Shown piece after piece: positions 1-10,673 of a DNA stretch of 64,000 nt. The translations under genes and the position numbers were made by a program. The stretch comes from Scytonema hofmannii PCC 7110. Lineage in GTDB: Bacteria; Cyanobacteriota; Cyanobacteriia; Cyanobacteriales; Nostocaceae. The stretch covers positions 1 to 64,000 of the forward strand of contig NZ_KQ976354.1 in the NCBI RefSeq assembly GCF_000346485.2, in the 5' to 3' direction. The stretch's first letter is position 1. Each line of letters begins with the position of its first letter. A model generated the notes under the pieces. The model did no database searches and was not told the origin of the DNA. It saw nothing but the letters and a program-made list of their open reading frames with translations.

Positions 1-41
1 AGTGCAACGTCTTTACATACCTGTTATGCGATCGCACTTGG

Positions 42-182
42 CTAAGTTCTATCTATTTCCTCTGACAAGAACGATTCTTTTGGAAGATGCTTCTCATAAA
101 CGATTTCATAGGGTTGATACCCTGCTTTACGGTAGAACATTGCGGCTCTTTCATTGCTACATAACAAACCGACTCTGACAAT
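42..182 (-). pseudogene. C-terminal remnant of a GNAT acetyltransferase
   Basis: Reading the minus strand gives about 46 codons ending at a TAG at 42-44, with the text NERAAMFYRKAGYQPYEIVY. This is typical of the last strand and helix of GNAT N-acetyltransferases (N-x-R-A..FY.K.GF). An in-frame TAA at 183-185 closes the frame upstream and no start codon fits, so only the tail of the gene is left. The family assignment rests on one motif. Confidence 0.5.
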
Positions 183-341
183 TTACAATGTGGTATGTGA
201 AAAGATTACAGTCAAGGCGATCGCTGTCTGAAATATGCCGTCAAATTCCCAGTTTAAGTCCCATTAGTTTCCGTCATTATCCGTAATAAATAGTTTTAAT
301 TTATACAAATTTTTAAAAAATTACGTAATCCTCTCTGGCAA

Positions 342-465
342 GGGACTTCCAAGAAATAAATTATCCATTTTGTGGGGTGGGCGTCCCCGCCCGCCCTCCG
401 ATCTGTAACGGGCGAGACGCCCGTCCCACAAGAGATTTTGGGATACTTTTTTATTTGGAAGTCCC
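342..465. mobile_element. MITE-like element, copy 1 (124 bp)
   Basis: The element starts GGGACTTCCAAGAAATAAA and ends TTATTTGGAAGTCCC, so it has terminal inverted repeats, and the interior holds GC-rich hairpins (gggcgtccccgcccg, acgggcgagacgcccgt). A second copy of exactly the same length lies at 60965-61088. No protein is encoded; it is a non-autonomous element or a large REP. It sits just downstream of the katG stop codon and could also act as a transcription terminator. Confidence 0.75.
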
Positions 466-537
466 TAATTGGTTCGGATTTTAGTCCGGTTGATGAGTGA
501 TGGTACTCTCCTAATCTGAAGACCTTTGCGCTCTCGA

Positions 538-2763
<2,226 letters not shown>

Positions 2764-3166
2764 CTACGGTTACAAATTAGAGCTACCGAGAAAGCGATTT
2801 AAATTACCATGAAATAGTCACGGATTTAATCATAATCGATATGAGTCCGTTTTAGCAGTACCTTTAAGCTATTGTAATAAGTGCGCTCTTTGATCGCACT
2901 GGCGCAAGGTAATGGGCAAGGTGTGAGCAGGCATATGAATAAAGTCAGTAGAAGCATTTCTTAAAGAAATTCGAGCAACAGAATTCGGAATGCTGTCGTA
3001 ACACCAGATATTAACCTGCCAAGAGAGGAAAATGGAGTGTGGAGGTATTATGAAAAATTGACCATTGGGGATGATGCACAATACCCATTTCCTTTCAATG
3101 GTTTTCCAGCACAGCTTCGTCGTTGTGCAATAAGAAAAGCTATTGGTGCATGGGAATCTTGGAACA

Positions 3167-3466
3167 CTAGCTACCAAAAATGGCTAAATCGCATACCTTT
3201 ATCCCCCTTCCACCATAGCGAGGATAATCGTGGCGGTTTGGATTCGTGCAGCGCAAGCGCATCATACGCCAACTATTATATTCAGAGAGATATTTTAAAT
3301 TTTCTTTACCCTTATTCCCGTTGATACAACCGCAATGGGTATTTTTTTGCCCGGTTAGGGAAATGATCGTTATTGTGCGGACTGTTCCACACACAAGCCA
3401 CTTTAACAAAGCGATCCCGATAGTCTGCTTTTGTACAGCTAGGAATTTTTTCTTTTCCCTGTCCAA
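3167..3466 (-). pseudogene. AP2/HNH homing-endonuclease-like fragment
   Basis: The stretch at about 3180-3285 (minus) reads YNSWRMMRLRCTNPN followed by YPRYGGRGIKVCD. This is the signature of the phage-type HNH/AP2 proteins (W..M..RC.NPN...Y..YGGRGI.VC). The frame stops soon after VCD, where intact members continue into the HNH or AP2 part, and the sequence before the motif looks random. I therefore read it as a decayed fragment, not a working gene. The rest of the 2734-3517 gap shows no recognisable gene; an open plus-strand stretch around 2960-3200 has no family I know. Confidence 0.4.
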
Positions 3467-3517
3467 TGGCCGTGGCGATCGCCTATTTGTAAGTTTTTGT
3501 AATGAATCCGCTTCAGG

Positions 3518-5206
3518 TCAAGCCTTCAAAGAAGAACGCACTTTTTCAACGACTTGAGTAAGTGCGCCCGGTTCAAATGGAGAAAGGAGATTTGCCGATC
3601 GCACTAATTCTCGAAAGGATGCAGAACCCCCGCGATCGCATAACGCAATATACTCCGCCAACGCCTGCGAATAATCTTCTTCTGCTTTGACCCAAAACTG
3701 CAACGCGCAACACCCCGCCAAGGTGTAATCAATGTAGTAAAATGGCGAACAGTAGATGTGCCGTTTGTCTTGCCAAAGTCCGCCTTTGTTGAGGTAGTTC
3801 AAGTCTCCATATTGACGCCAAGGCAGATAACGAGCTTCCAGCTGTTGCCACATTTGATGTCGTTCTTGCGGCGTTGCTTTTGGGTTCGCATAGACCAAAT
3901 GCTGAAAATGATCGACTGCTACGCCATAAGGCAGAAACAGAATTATCGCGGCTAGATGCTGAGAGCGAAATCCATCGGCTCGATCGCCGAAAAACTTTTC
4001 CATGTGCGATCTGGTGAGAAACTCTAAGCTCATAGAGTGAATTTCGCACGATTCTAAAGTAGCCCACAGGTAATCGAAAACTGGCAAATGGCGACTGCGC
4101 CACATTTGGAAGGCGTGACCGATCTCGTGAGCAAACACCTGCACATCGTTTTTTGTGCCATTGAAATTTGCGAATATGTAGGGAGCGTCATAGGTTGGGA
4201 AGTATGTGCAGAATCCGCCTCCTGCTTTTCCAGGACGGTTTTGCAAATCCAGTAAATCCCGCTCAACCATCATGCCGAAAAAGCTACCCAGCGATGGATG
4301 CATGGCATCAAACATTTCTTGCGCTTGTTGCAGCATCCAGTCAAGATCGCCAATTGGTGCGGGACTACCTTCTGCATCAAAGACGGACTCATCCCAGAAA
4401 TACACGGTGTCTAGGTTGAGCCGTTTCGCCTGTTGCTGAATGAGATCCATTGCTAAGGGAACAACCTCTTGGACGACTCGATCTCGATAGCCCTCGACCT
4501 CGGTTTGAGTGTAATCCACCCGTCGCAATCGGCGATATCCTAACGCAATGTAGTTCTCATAGCCCAATTTTTTTGCCATGCGATCGCGCAGTTTCACCAA
4601 CCGATCGAACAGTTCATCGAAGCGGTCTTGATTCTGCTCAAAAAACTGCCAGCGACACTGTTCTACCTGGTGGCGAATATTTCGATCTTTACTTTGCAGA
4701 TAGGCTTGCAAACCCGATAAATTTACCTGCTCGCCTTGGAAGTCTAGCTTTGCCGAGGCTAGCAGTCCGGTGTACTCATTGGTGAGTTTGGATTCTTCGA
4801 CTAAATCTGTTGCGATCGCTGGTTCAAAAGTCGTGATGTCTGCTTCCCACAGCAAAAAGGCTTGCCGTCCCAAATTTTGTTCTAGCTCGGCGCGATGGGG
4901 GCTGTGGATCAGTTGCCGTTTTAGGTCTACTTCAAGGGCGGTCAAAGACGGCGAAAGTTCGCTGTAGTAGTCCAAGGCAGTTTTGGACTCTGGGTTTTGC
5001 GTATCTTGGTGAAAGCGCAGTTGCGTAAGTTCGCTCCACGTATTGATTCGGCGTCGCAAAGCATCCCACTGCTGAAAGACAGCCTTTCGTTGCTCAGAGG
5101 TTTGAGCCTGGTTAAACTGCATCTGGATGACTTGGTATTCGGCGGTCACGGTTTCCAGTGTTGGAGTTTCCGCTATGATGTCAGCAAAATCTACTCTCGT
5201 TGGCAT
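3518..5206 (-). CDS. M3-family oligoendopeptidase (PepF/thimet type)
   Basis: Zinc metallopeptidase that cleaves short peptides in the cytoplasm. The zinc site is H360-E-I-G-H364 with the third ligand Glu388 in the downstream LESCEIHSMSLEF segment, as in the M3 family. The 562-residue length and the upstream GGGFCTYFP...PYIFANFNG segment fit the M3B/oligoendopeptidase F group. No signal peptide or membrane segment is present. The start MPTRVDFADI follows a plausible leader. It is a single gene with its own intergenic regions on both sides. Confident at family level; the substrate is unknown. Confidence 0.93.
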   Translation of the reverse strand: MPTRVDFADIIAETPTLETVTAEYQVIQMQFNQAQTSEQRKAVFQQWDALRRRINTWSELTQLRFHQDTQNPESKTALDYYSELSPSLTALEVDLKRQLIHSPHRAELEQNLGRQAFLLWEADITTFEPAIATDLVEESKLTNEYTGLLASAKLDFQGEQVNLSGLQAYLQSKDRNIRHQVEQCRWQFFEQNQDRFDELFDRLVKLRDRMAKKLGYENYIALGYRRLRRVDYTQTEVEGYRDRVVQEVVPLAMDLIQQQAKRLNLDTVYFWDESVFDAEGSPAPIGDLDWMLQQAQEMFDAMHPSLGSFFGMMVERDLLDLQNRPGKAGGGFCTYFPTYDAPYIFANFNGTKNDVQVFAHEIGHAFQMWRSRHLPVFDYLWATLESCEIHSMSLEFLTRSHMEKFFGDRADGFRSQHLAAIILFLPYGVAVDHFQHLVYANPKATPQERHQMWQQLEARYLPWRQYGDLNYLNKGGLWQDKRHIYCSPFYYIDYTLAGCCALQFWVKAEEDYSQALAEYIALCDRGGSASFRELVRSANLLSPFEPGALTQVVEKVRSSLKA

Positions 5207-5448
5207 TAGTCATTCCCCTCTGCGATTTGACATTCAGCGATCGGGATATCAGTACAATACTGAATTAGTATCCCATATCCATTTACATTTTGTAATATAG
5301 TTCTGTTTATTTCTGCCTATCTACTTATTATTACGTTTGCTAATTATGTTTTGTCAAATCAAACTGTAGAAATCTCTGAGGACAAATAAAAACTATAAAT
5401 GCTAATTAAGCTTTATAGTTTTTATAATATCGTTATTTATCTGGTTGA

Positions 5449-5589
5449 TCAGGTATTCCCGTTGACCGCCTACGAGCCGGAAAGCTGGAACCACGAGAAA
5501 GACAAAATTTTTCAGATGCAATGGCGATTCTTTCTAAATTGCCCATAGATAGAGATCGTGTCTCAACGAGCGTAAATGAACTTAATTAA
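5449..5589 (+). pseudogene. Remnant resembling replicative helicase DnaB
   Basis: After an in-frame TGA at 5446-5448 the frame reads PVDRLRAGKLEPRE, then DAMAILSKLPIDRD, ending at TAA 5587-5589. This resembles the DnaB region after the Walker A motif (RLR.G.L....W......A...L...PI.IDD). There is no start codon, no Walker motif and the acidic pair is changed, so at most it is a remnant. The match was made by eye over about 45 residues. The rest of the 5207-5670 gap is AT-rich and shows no other gene. Confidence 0.35.
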
Positions 5590-5594
5590 TTTAC

Positions 5595-5621
5595 AAGCCT
5601 GTTATTAACTGGCTTTTTTTG
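5595..5621 (+). terminator. Weak hairpin with T-run
   Basis: AAGCC (5595-5599) can pair with GGCTT (5611-5615) and is followed by a run of T. The stem is short, so this is only a possible terminator ahead of the ACP-GTPase gene. Confidence 0.35.
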
Positions 5622-5670
5622 GGAACTATATAAGCATCGACCAAAATCTATAATTAGGTTAATTCCGTTT

Positions 5671-6978
5671 ATGAACCCTCAAACAATCTTTGAGAAAGTA
5701 CAAGCTATAGTTTCCCAAGAACTAAATGTAGAACCAGATAAAATTACTTTACAATCTAATCTTGAGAAAGATCTGGGAGCAGATTCGCTAGATGCAATTG
5801 AATTACTAATGGCTCTGGAAGAAGAGTTTGATATAGAAATACCTGATGCAGTCGCAGAAAAAATGAAAACCGTCAAAGAAATTGTTGATTATATATATAA
5901 TAAACTTGACAAACAAGACAATAAAAATTTAAAAAATACTATTGAAGATTTAACTAAAAAAATACATACAGCCATGATGGATGGGAAAGAATCAATATCT
6001 TCCATCATGAGTCGGTTTTTAAAATCTTTAATTGAAGTTTTAGAAATCTCTCGTAATGAAAAATTTGTCTATCTTTTAGTTGGTCGCACTGGAGTAGGGA
6101 AATCCAGCACTATTAATGCGTTAATGGGTCAACAAGTTGCAGCAACTAGTCGTCGTAAACCAACAACAATGGATGTTACTTTTTATGATAATGAAATTAA
6201 TGGAGTTTCATTTACGGTGATTGATACTCCAGGTCTTTGTGATGATGTCATAGAAGAGGGAAATGACTACAAGTATTTAGAACTAATACGCTCTAAAGTA
6301 AACAATATTGATTTAATTTGGTTTGTTACACCAATTTATGAAACTCGAATTCGGAGAGATGAATTAGACGGAATAAAAATAATTACAGAAGCCTTTGGTG
6401 CAGAGATATGGAAACACTCAATTATCGTATTTACATTTGCAGACAAAGCTGAAGAGGATTATTTAGTTCAATTGCAAGAAAGAACAGAGGATATTCAATC
6501 AGCAATAGCAAAGTATACAGGAATTGAAATAGCTAGCCAAATTCCATCAGTAGCAGTAGATAATAAAAATGAAACTACTCCCGATGGTAAAGTATGGCTT
6601 GCAGAACTTTATACAAAAGTTTTTGTAAGAATGTCTAAAAGAGGTACTATCCCTTTTCTACTGACAACAGTTAAAAGATTAAGTTTTAGTAGTATTTTTT
6701 TTACACCTGCATCAAAATGGCAGAATATTGAGCTAAACGAAAATCAGAAAAAAGAGATTAAAGAAAAATTATTTAGTGTGATTCCTTTTTTGAAATCTGT
6801 ATGTGGGAAAATCGGGTCTGTTGTTGGTTCAGTAATTTCTAATTTTACAGGAGTTGAAGAAGCAAAAGATTTGGGGAAATTTACGGGTGAAGTCATTGGA
6901 GAGGATTTAGGCAAAAAAGTAGATGACAATATAGTTCATCCTACTTTGAAATTTTTTAAGCAGCTTTTTGATTGGTAG
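5671..6978 (+). CDS. Acyl carrier protein-GTPase fusion
   Basis: Residues 1-80 form a complete acyl carrier protein with the phosphopantetheine site Ser39 in LGADSLDAIELLMALEEEFD. A linker (80-130) leads to a GTPase domain. Its G1 motif is GRTGVGKSS at 138-146, G3 is DTPG at 185-188, and a G4-like TFAD lies in IIVFTFADKAEEDY. The domain looks like the AIG1/Toc34/IRG-like septin-dynamin side of the TRAFAC GTPases. The C-terminal 90 residues are hydrophobic and amphipathic (FLKSVCGKIGSVVGSVISNF) and could dock on membranes. The gene stands alone in an AT-rich stretch. Both domains are clear; the joint role (a GTPase steered by an acyl or phosphopantetheine arm) is inference. ATG at 5671 begins the ACP fold directly. 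Confidence 0.85.
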   Translation: MNPQTIFEKVQAIVSQELNVEPDKITLQSNLEKDLGADSLDAIELLMALEEEFDIEIPDAVAEKMKTVKEIVDYIYNKLDKQDNKNLKNTIEDLTKKIHTAMMDGKESISSIMSRFLKSLIEVLEISRNEKFVYLLVGRTGVGKSSTINALMGQQVAATSRRKPTTMDVTFYDNEINGVSFTVIDTPGLCDDVIEEGNDYKYLELIRSKVNNIDLIWFVTPIYETRIRRDELDGIKIITEAFGAEIWKHSIIVFTFADKAEEDYLVQLQERTEDIQSAIAKYTGIEIASQIPSVAVDNKNETTPDGKVWLAELYTKVFVRMSKRGTIPFLLTTVKRLSFSSIFFTPASKWQNIELNENQKKEIKEKLFSVIPFLKSVCGKIGSVVGSVISNFTGVEEAKDLGKFTGEVIGEDLGKKVDDNIVHPTLKFFKQLFDW

Positions 6979-7471
6979 AGATTATGCTAAATTAGCAAGT
7001 CTTTATTTCCCTGTTCTGCTGCTAGCAGTCGTTGTGAGCTCCCCGCCCCCTACCCCTTGCCCCCTGCTATCTTTATGATAAGTCTTTAACCGGACTTGAT
7101 ATTACTCTCTTTCCGCCCGAAGATTACTTATTTAAATGAACCGCAAAGACGCAAAGAGCGCGAAGGAAGAAGAAAAGAAGATGAGTCTGAATATCATTAG
7201 ATATCTCCCAGGACTTATGCAACTTCAACAGCATTTCGGGTATTTAACTTTTGAAAAATGGCAGCGCGATCGCTTTTTGGCTGCTATCGTTTGTGCGATC
7301 GCATCTTCGTTCTACAGGTAAATTATTACACAACGTTGTTGATATCAGGTTGAGCATTACAGTAGACTACGACTTAGCTATCTGCTTTCTGTGTACTCAG
7401 CAAACGACCTCTTTTGACTTAATATGAAGATACATTTTCTCTGTATGATGCTTGTATTAACAGATCCAAAT
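6979..7471. other. Intergenic region with dispersed repeats
   Basis: No gene was found. The stretch holds a C-rich repeat (ccccgccccctacccc) near 7040 and the widely dispersed aaccgcaaagacgcaaagag repeat near 7138, plus several GCGATCGC octamers. The 61-residue open frame at 7136-7321 is translation of that repeat and is not called. Confidence 0.6.
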
Positions 7472-8041
7472 TTAAATCTCCTGACAAACCTCTCTTAAAC
7501 GAGTAGCCGTAAGTGCAAGCCCTTGCTGTTTCAACGTTTCTAAATACTCTTCCACTGTTTTAGGAGGATTTTTAAGAGTTTTTCTTTGTCTTTGAGCCGC
7601 TTCACAAACTACTGTAAAATTTTGGTTAAGCAAGTTAAGGATAAAATTATCTGGGGACTGCGCTTCAATCCGGTATAAATTTAAAACTTTTGCCAGAAAA
7701 TCACTTAAATTAAAACTAACGATAATATTAGCACGGCAATGAATTGCGGCGGCGAGGATATGCCTGTCATCAGGATCGGGAAGTTGTAAATCAGGAATAA
7801 TTGATTCATAACCTGTGACTAAACAGTTTGGGACACTACTATTCATCAGATTTTTTGTTCTCTCCAATTGTTTTTTTGTAAGATCGGGACGGTTTTTCAA
7901 AACATTCCGCGTCCACTCGTCATGGATCTCATCCGTCCATCTTGCATGAAACAAATTTGTGAGTGCCAACCATACTAAAAAATCACGCAGTGCGGCTGGA
8001 TATAGTACACAGGCGTCATACACTACTGTCAAGTTTGACAT
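7472..8041 (-). CDS. PIN-domain toxin
   Basis: Likely endoribonuclease toxin of a type II toxin-antitoxin pair. The first PIN acidic residue is in VVYDACVLYP near the N-terminus, the central acids are in LQLPDPDDRHILAAAI, and the last Asp is in IIVSFNLSDF. The C-terminal 60 residues carry a conserved tail (AAQRQRKTLKNPPKTVEEYL). At 189 residues it is longer than VapC and matches the COG1569-like/PilT-N cyanobacterial group. The HTH gene upstream ends 3 bases before its start, so the two form one operon. A second, damaged copy of the pair lies at 12293-13055. Confidence 0.85.
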   Translation of the reverse strand: MSNLTVVYDACVLYPAALRDFLVWLALTNLFHARWTDEIHDEWTRNVLKNRPDLTKKQLERTKNLMNSSVPNCLVTGYESIIPDLQLPDPDDRHILAAAIHCRANIIVSFNLSDFLAKVLNLYRIEAQSPDNFILNLLNQNFTVVCEAAQRQRKTLKNPPKTVEEYLETLKQQGLALTATRLREVCQEI

Positions 8042-8044
8042 GAA

Positions 8045-8512
8045 TTAGTATCCCATGTCCAGTTCTTGCGCTTGAGCAGCAAGTTCATTAAGAGCTTTTA
8101 TTCTTTCGGTATCTTGACGGTTCTTATATTCAAGAACATCTTCATAGCGCATCGTGCGGAGGTTTCCTTCGACTTTGTAGGGAATTTGTCCGGCATCAAG
8201 TAAACTCCATACATAATCTTTGGAAACACCTAAAATCTCTGCTGTATGAGAAATATTTAGCTCCTTCGGGATTGCAGTTACTTTTACAGTATTCCCCTGA
8301 CCCATAATTCCTAAAATCTCAATCAGTAAATCGATAGCAGGAGCGGGTATAGTTACTTTTTTCCCTTGAGTTTCATTTTCCATGACCTCTATATTGTAGT
8401 AGCTTTGGTCTTTTGGCAAGGATGCCAAAACTTGACAACTTGCCTGTGCAGCAGTGGCTTGCTCTTGTGTAGGGAGAATATTTTTTGGCGTTTGATGGGT
8501 AGAGATTGTCAT
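8045..8512 (-). CDS. Excisionase-like HTH antitoxin
   Basis: 155-residue partner of the PIN toxin just downstream. The C-terminal half has an excisionase/MerR-like helix-turn-helix (HTAEILGVSKDYVWSLLDAG, then IPYKVEGNLRTMRYEDVLEY). The N-terminal half (PTQEQATAAQASCQVLASLP) is shared with the paralogue at 12585-13055. It probably binds its own promoter and neutralises the toxin. Its start overlaps the start of the divergent gene at 8506 by 7 bases, so the promoter must lie inside that gene or further away. Confidence 0.8.
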   Translation of the reverse strand: MTISTHQTPKNILPTQEQATAAQASCQVLASLPKDQSYYNIEVMENETQGKKVTIPAPAIDLLIEILGIMGQGNTVKVTAIPKELNISHTAEILGVSKDYVWSLLDAGQIPYKVEGNLRTMRYEDVLEYKNRQDTERIKALNELAAQAQELDMGY

Positions 8513-8724
8513 GTAAATATTTAGCTTTTATCTACTACTATACAAAACTCAATGGTTACCCACCTGCGGAGGCTGATATGCAGCATTATTTTAAAACAAC
8601 ACCACCCACAGTACACAATATGGTGGTGACTTTAGAAAATTTAGGATTGATTGAAAGGGAAAAAGGAAAACCACGCTCTATCCGCCTATTGTTAACAAGA
8701 GAAGAATTACCCGACTTGGAATAA
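8506..8724 (+). CDS. LexA-like winged-helix protein, N-terminally shortened
   Basis: 72 residues of a small winged-helix family common in cyanobacteria (YLAFIYYYTKLNGYPPAEAD, then LENLGLIEREKGKPRSIRLL), similar to the LexA DNA-binding domain. Family members usually have about 10 more residues before YLAFI. Here the frame opens inside the start of the divergent antitoxin gene, which suggests that the toxin-antitoxin locus inserted at, or recombined into, the 5' end of this gene. Probably DNA-binding if made; it may be a pseudogene. Confidence 0.55.
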   Translation: MSCKYLAFIYYYTKLNGYPPAEADMQHYFKTTPPTVHNMVVTLENLGLIEREKGKPRSIRLLLTREELPDLE

Positions 8725-8869
8725 ATTGTGTAAATTTATAGCAGTGCGATCGCTTTTTGGTTGCTATACTCTGTGCGAGCGTGGTGATAGATAGTTCACT
8801 GACACTCTCGACTCATGACTAACTGTCCATTAGCTAGTCGATATACACCTTCTGCGCTCTTGGTAGCGC

Positions 8870-9199
8870 TCACAGGTGAAGGAAGTAATAGATAATTAAT
8901 ACACAGGGTGTGGTGATTAACAACCACACCACAAAAATCATCGACCATAAAGAGCATACGGAGATGAAATCAGAGACAATTGCTCTCACCTCTGCGCTAC
9001 TGAGAGCGGAGTTGTGGTTCCGTTTTCTAGTAGTTGAGTTTGCAATGCTTGAATCTGTTCCCCCATTCGTCAAAATCTGTTCTTCAAGGGTGACTATTGT
9101 GCTTGAAATGACCCGATCGCTAACCACTGTAGTCTTGTGCTCATTTTTCAACTCTTCAAAAAGGTTTGCAGATTCTAGTTCTGTAATCTTGTAACTCAT
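8870..9199 (-). CDS. Hypothetical protein with C-terminal membrane anchor
   Basis: No family recognised. The ATG at 9199 (MSYKITELES) is preceded by aaggtc at a suitable distance, so it is preferred over an upstream start at 9295. The roughly 109 residues have a charged N-terminal part (FEELKNEHKTTVVSDRVISS) and end in one strongly hydrophobic segment (SMIFVVWLLITTPCVLIIYY). This suggests a tail-anchored small protein. Coding status is uncertain. Confidence 0.4.
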   Translation of the reverse strand: MSYKITELESANLFEELKNEHKTTVVSDRVISSTIVTLEEQILTNGGTDSSIANSTTRKRNHNSALSSAEVRAIVSDFISVCSLWSMIFVVWLLITTPCVLIIYYFLHL

Positions 9200-9711
9200 A
9201 ATGACCTTGATATTTTTGTTTTTTCGCCAGCTTGTATTGTAAATAACCAAAAAATGTACTGAGTTTAAAAAAACTTTTATCTCAGTATTACTCATTGTTT
9301 AGTAACTTTTAAGACATATCTTTGTCATCTGCACCCAAAATGAAGCTATTTGTAGGAATCACTTAGCCGTGAATCTTCAGTTTCTAGACCAATTAAGCGA
9401 TAAATAAAATCGAAAACCTTTTTCACTGCTCATTCCTCAGGTTTGAGTGGTTTAACACTATCCAAAGTACAATCACAAAATGAAGAACTTGTGAGGAATT
9501 CTACTCTTTGTTGCGTAGTGTTAGGGATTGGGCTTGGTGTTGGCTTAGGGAATTGGGGTCTGCGGTCTGCGCTCCGTATATGATATTTGTATTCTCGGAA
9601 TTCTGACGGCTACTTAAACACGAAAGATCGACTGAAGTGCTGAGCAGCTGGATGCTTACCGAAAAGTTAAAACTCTTTATCATTTTTTCAGGAAATGCAT
9701 CCTTAAGATAT
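9200..9711. other. Intergenic region, nothing recognised
   Basis: About 510 bases of AT-rich sequence without a convincing gene, RNA or hairpin. It presumably holds the promoter of the sensor gene that begins at 9712. Confidence 0.5.
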
Positions 9712-10644
9712 ATGTTAATAAAATTAACAAGAAAGTTTCAAAACTTAACATTAGCGACCAAGCTCACCACATTACTACTAATAATATTTATTGGAGGAAT
9801 TACATTAAGTAGTATAGCTTTTGCTAATCTCCTAAATTACCAAGCTGAAATTGCAGTCAAATCAAGAGCTCGCTTTATATTTCAGAATATAAATGCTGTT
9901 CGGCAATACACAACTGATGAAGTGCAACCAGTATTGGAACGACGCTTAGGAGAAGATGAATTTGCACTGCAAGCTATCCCGTCTTACTCAACACGGAAGG
10001 TCTTTGTAACTTTACAAAAACAAGACGAAGCTTACAAAGACTTCTTTTACAAGGACGCGATGCTAAATCCTACCAATTCTCAAGATCGAGCTGATAATTT
10101 TGAAACAACAATTGTGCAAAAATTCCAGCAAGCCAATAATCTTAAAAACACAACATCAGGATATCGTTGGATTAACGGAGAAAAATACTTTTACACTGCT
10201 AGTCCCTTAGCCATAACAGACTCAAGTTGCTTAAGATGTCATAGTAATCCAGATGTCGCTCCTAAGAAAATGATTAAAAGGTATGGAACAGAGCATGGAT
10301 TTGGCTGGAAATTGAATGAAATTAATGGCACTCAGATTGTTTCTGTTCCAGCAAATATAATTCTTGTGCGAGCTAACCAAGCATTGATCTTAGCGATAGG
10401 AATTATCACTTTAGTTTTTGCGATCGCTATATACGTGGCTAACCTATGGCTGAAGCGATATGTTATACAGCCTATCAAGCGCGTTGTTCGAGTTGCAGAA
10501 GCCGTGAGTACTGGTGATTTCGATGCTGAATTTGAGAAAGTGTCCAACGATGAAATAGGCTCTCTTGTAGAAGCTTTTACTCGTATGAAGTTGAGTTTGG
10601 TTATGGCAATTCAAAGTTTTGAGGAATACCGTCCAAAGAATTAG
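9712..10644 (+). CDS. Tll0287-like haem sensor with HAMP domain (copy 1)
   Basis: Membrane sensor of about 310 residues. A first membrane helix lies at about 17-40. It is followed by a periplasmic Tll0287-like (DUF3365) domain with c-type haem site C173-L-R-C-H177. A second helix lies at about 225-247, and a HAMP domain (IQPIKRVVRVAEAVSTGDFD) forms the cytoplasmic end. No kinase or cyclase output follows, so it must act through partners. Two paralogues are at 17114 and 20003. ATG 9712 (MLIKLTRKFQ) is preferred over an upstream start because it aligns with the paralogues. Haem-based redox or gas sensing is inferred from the family. Confidence 0.85.
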   Translation: MLIKLTRKFQNLTLATKLTTLLLIIFIGGITLSSIAFANLLNYQAEIAVKSRARFIFQNINAVRQYTTDEVQPVLERRLGEDEFALQAIPSYSTRKVFVTLQKQDEAYKDFFYKDAMLNPTNSQDRADNFETTIVQKFQQANNLKNTTSGYRWINGEKYFYTASPLAITDSSCLRCHSNPDVAPKKMIKRYGTEHGFGWKLNEINGTQIVSVPANIILVRANQALILAIGIITLVFAIAIYVANLWLKRYVIQPIKRVVRVAEAVSTGDFDAEFEKVSNDEIGSLVEAFTRMKLSLVMAIQSFEEYRPKN

Positions 10645-10673
10645 AAGCAGATGACCTAAGTCATGTATTTCCT

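Noticed and set aside
2869-3324. Overlapping open frames on both strands between katG and the peptidase
   Set aside because: No recognisable family apart from the AP2/HNH fragment; frames on both strands look random.
7136-7321. Open frame of 61 codons beginning NRKDAKSAKEEE
   Set aside because: Translation of a very common dispersed intergenic repeat of cyanobacteria, not a gene.
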